From Alphaproteobacteria bacterium (GTDB lineage: Bacteria > Pseudomonadota > Alphaproteobacteria > UBA8366 > GCA-2717185): DNA of 64,000 bases. Shown one piece after another: positions 59,837 through 64,000 of the stretch. The translations under genes were made by a program, and so were the position numbers. The stretch is taken from assembly GCA_012103325.1 (NCBI GenBank), contig WLWY01000008.1:1-64000 (forward strand). Reading direction: 5' to 3'. The number at the start of each line of letters is the position of its first letter. Positions within the stretch are counted from its first letter, which is position 1. Below the pieces are notes generated by a model, which was given only the letters and a program-made list of their open reading frames with translations, searched no databases and was not told where the DNA came from.

Positions 59837-60562
59837 TCATTGCCGGACGATATCGCCCAATGCCGTCCCTTTAAACGGACTTGACGGCATCACTTCGCTT
59901 TCCCAGAACGCCGAGAACGCAACGGGCAACGATCTAGCCAAATAGTCGACACCCTCATGTGATAAGGCGCGAGCCGAGAGCTCGACGATCTCGATACCGG
60001 CGTCCTCAAGCGCACGGCGCCGGTCCATTTCCTTTTTGGTCGCCGTTCCTGAACCCACAAGCAAAATGGCAAGCGCGCGGTCGCCGAGCCAGAACGCGAA
60101 ATCTACCGGGCAGAACACGCCGCTCGCCAAAGGCAGCCACGCGCGCGGAAGCGGGCGCGGTGCGGACAAACTCCAATCGCGATACGCGTACAGGCTGCCG
60201 AACTGCTCCAGCGTTTCCCGCAACCTCACCTCGTTCTCGTCAACTTTCGCCACGACAAACTCGAAATAGCGGTCGAGGAACAGTTTTGGTGGTTTGGCCC
60301 ACAGGTCGCAGAATTGCTTCAGGTGATTGCGCAGGAAGTCGAGCTGAGCCGCCGTATCTGTCATTGCGCGAAGGTCCGGCGTTTCGGGAAACGTGTACTG
60401 ATCGCCGTTGAGACGCAGCATTTCAGGACCGACCGTCACAAAGGCCGTCGGGCACTCGACGGTAACGCTACCGTCGTCGTTAGCGTGAACCATAACCCGC
60501 TGGGCATCGAGCGTCGGCGCGCCATAGGGGATGATTACTATTTTTGAGGGCGTCGATTGCAT
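59837..60562 (-). CDS. Hypothetical protein, no recognised family
   Basis: The product is about 241 residues from the ATG at 60562; an upstream start at 60628 is possible, but neither has a good ribosome site. The N-terminal third is beta-rich; a helical middle follows (FLRNHLKQFCDLWAKPP, ~80). The C-terminal part reads PVDFAFWLGDRALAILLVGSG, then RRRALEDAGIEIVELSARAL (~155-200), a layout recalling a PD-(D/E)XK nuclease core. Only the Asp is clear, and the E-x-K is missing. It converges on the LVIVD gene. No function is proposed. Confidence 0.6.
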   Translation of the reverse strand: MQSTPSKIVIIPYGAPTLDAQRVMVHANDDGSVTVECPTAFVTVGPEMLRLNGDQYTFPETPDLRAMTDTAAQLDFLRNHLKQFCDLWAKPPKLFLDRYFEFVVAKVDENEVRLRETLEQFGSLYAYRDWSLSAPRPLPRAWLPLASGVFCPVDFAFWLGDRALAILLVGSGTATKKEMDRRRALEDAGIEIVELSARALSHEGVDYLARSLPVAFSAFWESEVMPSSPFKGTALGDIVRQ

Positions 60563-60715
60563 GACAACATCGATAATTCTAGCGAGGAACAAATTATAGA
60601 GAGGTCTGTCAAATTTTCGCCATGCCAACCGCGTATATGACGCTATGATCGGCGTTCCAGATCAAACGATCCAGACATACCGGCGAAACAGCGGCGCAGG
60701 CTGCCAGAGGATAGC

Positions 60716-63046
60716 ATGACGAAGTTCGGCATTGGGCAGGGCGTCCCGCGCTGGGAAGACCCCAGACTGCTCCGCGGCGGCGGACAATATTCGGACGACA
60801 TCAACAGGCCCAGCCAGGCCTACAGCACTGTTGTTCGCTCGCCGCACGCCCACGCAAAAATTCATTCCATCGATATCAGCGCAGCGCTAACTGCGCCCGG
60901 TGTCTTGGCCATCTATACCGGCGCGGATATCGCCGCCGCAGGTTACGGCAGCGTCCCCGTCCTCGTCGCGCGCGAGAAAGCGGACGGCTCGCCGATGTTC
61001 ACGCCGCCGAACCTGCCCTTGCGGTCGGACCGGATCCGCTATGTCGGCGACTATGTCGCGTTCGTCGTTGCGGAAACACACGGGCAGGCGCGCGACGCGG
61101 CCGAACTGGTCGACGTCGATTACGAACCGGTGTCATCGGTGACCGCGACAACGGACGCACTGATAGACGGCGCTAGCGCGGTCTGGGACGAGGCCCCGGA
61201 CAATGTGTGTTTCGTCTTTGAGCAAGGGGACGCTACGGCGGTAGATGCTGCAATCGACGGTGCCGCCCATGTCACGACGCTCGATCTCGATATTTCCCGC
61301 GTCGCCGTCTCGCCGATGGAACCGCGCGCCTGTATTGGCGAATACGACAAATTTGCGGAGCGCTATACGCTCTATACCGGGACACAAGGCCCTCACCTTG
61401 TTCGGCAGGCCATCGCGGAACCGATGCTGCGGGTGCCGCAGAACCGTCTTCGCGTCGTCAGTTACGATATGGGGGGCGCTTTCGGCATGCGAAGCGGTCC
61501 CTACTGCGAGAACCTGTTGTGCCTACACGCCGCCAAGGACCTCGACCGGCCGGTGAAGTGGGTCGGCGACCGGGCCGAGCACTTCATGGCCGACGACCAG
61601 GCGCGCGACAATATCTCGACCGTGGAGCTTGCCCTCGACGAGGACGGCACGTTCCTGGCGCTGCGCGTCAAGACGATAGCCAACCTCGGCCCGTACCTGA
61701 CGATGTTCGGGCCGCACTCCTCGACCAACAATCTGGGCTCACTCGCCGGCACCTATAAGACGCCAGCAATTTACACCCACGTGACCGGCGTCTTCAGCAA
61801 CACGCCGTCGACCGGCCCCTACCGCGGCGCTGGCCGGCCTGAGGCGGCCTATGTTCTCGAACGGGCGATCGATACGGCGGCCGCAGAACTCGGCATCGAT
61901 CCGGCCGAGTTGCGGCGACGCAACTATATCCCGGAAGCTTCCCTGCCCTATCAGACGGGGCTCGTCTTCAATTACGATTCCGGCCAATTCGAAAAGAACA
62001 TGGATACGGCCTTATCCATGATCAGTTACGACAACTTCTCAACCCGCAAAGATGCCGCTAAGGCGGCCGGCAAGCTGCGCGGGATCGGCATCTCAAACGT
62101 CATCGAACAGGCGGCGGGCGGCTTCCCGGAATGGGCGGAGATCCGCTTCGACCCGTCCGGCACAGTGACCGTCGTCATGGGCACCCACAATCACGGCCAG
62201 GGCCACGAGACGGTGTTCCGGCAGATGCTTGCCGACAAGCTCGGCCTCGAATTCGAACAAATCTATTATCAGCAAGGCGACTCGGACCACGGCATGGCCG
62301 GCACGGGAACCTTCGGCTCACGGTCCTCCGGCGTCGGCGGCGCGTCGCTCATGATGGCAGCTGACAAAATCGTCGAGAAGGCACGCCAGATGGCGTCGCA
62401 CCATCTGGAAGCGGCAGAGGACGATATCGCATTCGCCGACGGCACTTTCACCGTCGCCGGCACGGACAAGTCCGTCGGCCTGATCGACTGCGCGAAGCTG
62501 CTGCAGAACTTCATGACCGCGCCGCCAGGTATGGATGTCGGGTTGAACGAATGGGCCTCCTGGCGGCCACCCGCGCCGACCTTTCCGAACGGCTGTCACA
62601 TCGCCGAAGTGGAGATCGATCCCGAAACGGGCGCGCTACAGATCGTTCGCTATGTCGCGGTCGACGATGTGGGCACCGTCCTCAATCCGTTGCTGCTCGA
62701 CGGGCAGTTGCATGGTGGCATTGTTCAGGGCGCGGGCCAGATTCTGATGGAGAGCGTCGTTTGGGAACGCGAGAGTGGTCAGCTCAACACCGGTTCCTTC
62801 ATGGATTATGTGATGCCTCGGGCCGACAATCTGCCGAACTTCGAAACGGCTGTAAATGAAGACGCCCCCTCCCCGACCAACCCGATGGGGATCAAGGGTG
62901 CTGGCGAAGCGGGTTGTGTCGGCGCCATGCCGGCCCTGATGAACGCCATCGTCGACGCGCTGCGCCCCGCCGGCGTGCGCACGCTCGACATGCCGGCGAC
63001 GCCTAATCGAATATGGAATGCGCTTAATCGAGGAGACACTGCATGA
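60716..63046 (+). CDS. Xanthine dehydrogenase/CoxL-family molybdopterin-binding subunit (copy 3)
   Basis: The 776-residue large subunit has GVPRWEDPRLLRGGGQYSDD near the start, GGAFGMRSGPYCEN (~250), YRGAGRPEAAYVLERAID (~370), MGTHNHGQGHETVFRQ (~488), GTFGSRSSGVGG (~530) and GIKGAGEAGCVGAMP with the catalytic Glu (~735). AGAGGA precedes the ATG. Its stop overlaps the start of the ThDP-enzyme gene (ATGA), so the two are made together. FAD and 2Fe-2S subunits are absent here too. Confidence 0.92.
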   Translation: MTKFGIGQGVPRWEDPRLLRGGGQYSDDINRPSQAYSTVVRSPHAHAKIHSIDISAALTAPGVLAIYTGADIAAAGYGSVPVLVAREKADGSPMFTPPNLPLRSDRIRYVGDYVAFVVAETHGQARDAAELVDVDYEPVSSVTATTDALIDGASAVWDEAPDNVCFVFEQGDATAVDAAIDGAAHVTTLDLDISRVAVSPMEPRACIGEYDKFAERYTLYTGTQGPHLVRQAIAEPMLRVPQNRLRVVSYDMGGAFGMRSGPYCENLLCLHAAKDLDRPVKWVGDRAEHFMADDQARDNISTVELALDEDGTFLALRVKTIANLGPYLTMFGPHSSTNNLGSLAGTYKTPAIYTHVTGVFSNTPSTGPYRGAGRPEAAYVLERAIDTAAAELGIDPAELRRRNYIPEASLPYQTGLVFNYDSGQFEKNMDTALSMISYDNFSTRKDAAKAAGKLRGIGISNVIEQAAGGFPEWAEIRFDPSGTVTVVMGTHNHGQGHETVFRQMLADKLGLEFEQIYYQQGDSDHGMAGTGTFGSRSSGVGGASLMMAADKIVEKARQMASHHLEAAEDDIAFADGTFTVAGTDKSVGLIDCAKLLQNFMTAPPGMDVGLNEWASWRPPAPTFPNGCHIAEVEIDPETGALQIVRYVAVDDVGTVLNPLLLDGQLHGGIVQGAGQILMESVVWERESGQLNTGSFMDYVMPRADNLPNFETAVNEDAPSPTNPMGIKGAGEAGCVGAMPALMNAIVDALRPAGVRTLDMPATPNRIWNALNRGDTA

Positions 63047-64000
63047 AGGTCTATGAGGCAGTTCTGGACCAACTGATCGGCAGCGGCGTGAAGCACTTTG
63101 CCGGCATGGTCGGTTCCACCAACGCGCCCTACGCCGGCAGCCTAGCCTCGCGGAACAATGCGCGTTACATCGGCGTGCGGCACGAACAGGTCGCGGCGGC
63201 GATGATGGACGCCACGGCGCGGCTCAGCGGACGGCCGGGCTGCGTGATGGTGCACGGCGCGTCCGGCCTGCTGGCGGCGAGCCTCGGCATTGCGTCCTCG
63301 GCGCTCGACTCGACGCCCATGATCGTGCTGAGCGCGACGCAGGAAAAACAGGCTATGGAGAACGGATGGTGGCAGACCACCGGTGTTCTGGGTCCATTGA
63401 GCGACATCGCGAAATGGCAGACTCGCGTCGAGCGGCCGGACCAAGCGGTCGTGGCCGTCCGGCGCGCGCTGCGGGAATCCGTCAGTGGCCGTCCCGGCGT
63501 TGCACAGATCGATCTGCCCATCGACGTCTCGACCGAGACGCTGGATCCCGAAGAGACTCTGCCCGACACCGTCCCGCATGCCGCCCCGTTGCTCCGTTCT
63601 TGGCCCGATCCCGGTGCGGTCGCGACATGTGTCGACCTCATACATGGTGCAAAGCAACCGGTCCTGCTGGTCGGCGGCGGTGCCAGCTATTCCGGCGCGG
63701 GCAACGCGCTGATCACGCTGGCGGAGCGGCTGCACATGCCGGTGGTCAATACGCCAACCTCGCGCTCTGCCGTGCCGGAGACCCATGCGCTCGTTCTCGG
63801 CCCCTCGGGCATCGTCGGCTATGAGCCGATCGGGCACGCCATTCAGGAAGCCGATTTGGTCCTCGCCATCGGTTCCCGCCTGTCGGATTTGCAGACCTCT
63901 CGCGGCGAACTCCTGCCTGCCGGCGCACCCATCGTGCAGGTCGATATCGATGCGGCCGTCGTCGGACGCGACCACACGCCGGCGCTCGGCATCGTAGCGG
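63043..64000 (+). CDS. Thiamine diphosphate-binding enzyme, partial (runs off the window)
   Basis: The first 319 residues are present and the frame is still open at 64000. The pyrimidine domain has MKVYEAVLDQLIGSGVKHFAG at the start and the activating Glu in GVRHEQVAAAMMDATARLSG (~45); the central domain follows (PVLLVGGGASYSGAGN, ~205; LAIGSRLSD, ~275). The missing part should carry the GDG-NN motif. It is an acetolactate-synthase-like enzyme distinct from the one at 11143-12834. The ATG follows AGGAG by 7 bases and overlaps the molybdenum subunit stop. Confidence 0.88.
   Translation, partial: MKVYEAVLDQLIGSGVKHFAGMVGSTNAPYAGSLASRNNARYIGVRHEQVAAAMMDATARLSGRPGCVMVHGASGLLAASLGIASSALDSTPMIVLSATQEKQAMENGWWQTTGVLGPLSDIAKWQTRVERPDQAVVAVRRALRESVSGRPGVAQIDLPIDVSTETLDPEETLPDTVPHAAPLLRSWPDPGAVATCVDLIHGAKQPVLLVGGGASYSGAGNALITLAERLHMPVVNTPTSRSAVPETHALVLGPSGIVGYEPIGHAIQEADLVLAIGSRLSDLQTSRGELLPAGAPIVQVDIDAAVVGRDHTPALGIVA

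Noticed and set aside
21760-63046. Reading the three molybdenum subunits as CO dehydrogenases
   Set aside because: None has the active-site Cys loop of CoxL (AYRCSFR type); they read RGAG or RGIG there, so general hydroxylase is the limit of the call.
1-64000. CRISPR arrays, tRNA or rRNA genes, prophage genes and replication origins
   Set aside because: No regularly spaced repeats, no recognisable RNA gene, no phage structural genes and no clustered DnaA boxes were found by reading.

Overview
The window is GC-rich, gene-dense bacterial chromosome and looks like a heterotrophic alphaproteobacterium, most plausibly Rhodospirillales-like. This is inferred from the ParE, CheZ-family and GcvA-type proteins, the TRAP and TctABC transporters, the many CoA-transferase, SDR and hydantoinase genes, and dispersed palindromes beginning TAGAGCA. 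There are no rRNA or tRNA genes, no CRISPR array and no phage genes. One complete IS4-type insertion sequence is present. The window ends inside a gene at 64000.

Layout. 1-1.1 kb: a small exported protein, an AT-rich gap and a probably frameshifted small gene. 1.2-7.7 kb: housekeeping and regulatory genes (parE, an alpha/beta hydrolase, a DEAD-box helicase, a class III CoA-transferase, two palindromic repeat elements, a CheZ-family phosphatase). 7.8-12.8 kb: a TRAP transporter (dctPQM) with a ThDP-dependent enzyme upstream. 12.9-16.6 kb: an NlpC/P60 hydrolase, an MFS transporter, a DinB-like protein and a divergent LysR regulator. 16.6-19 kb: thiOSG behind a TPP riboswitch. 19-20.6 kb: a Tat-exported small protein, a PEP-CTERM protein and an AT-rich gene-free stretch.

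20.6-41.2 kb is a catabolic region. It holds two ATP-dependent hydantoinase/oxoprolinase pairs (HyuA/HyuB), two large molybdenum-hydroxylase subunits, an isochorismatase-type amidohydrolase with a RidA protein, a VOC protein, three SDR proteins, a crotonase, a CoA-transferase and a LysE exporter. The gene mix fits stepwise opening and degradation of N-heterocycles or cyclic ureides, but no substrate can be named from sequence. 41.3-46.8 kb is a tight five-gene operon: a PhyH dioxygenase, a ketopantoate-reductase-like enzyme, a DUF1989 protein, a TPR-fused 2OG-Fe(II) oxygenase and a GMC oxidoreductase. I recognise no known pathway with this composition, and it is the best candidate here for an undescribed system. 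It converges on a TctCBA transporter (46.8-49.7 kb). An IS element separates that transporter from a GntR regulator, which is divergent from a PdxA-family dehydrogenase.

53.3-64 kb: a TauE/SafE permease apparently starting at ATT, a TPR protein with an orphan ABC permease, a RidA-like protein with a CobW GTPase divergent from an LVIVD beta-propeller protein, an unrecognised protein, and a third large molybdenum-hydroxylase subunit coupled to a partial ThDP enzyme. All three molybdenum subunits lack neighbouring FAD and 2Fe-2S subunit genes. Two unrelated tripartite transporters both carry a strong stem-loop just after the binding-protein gene.
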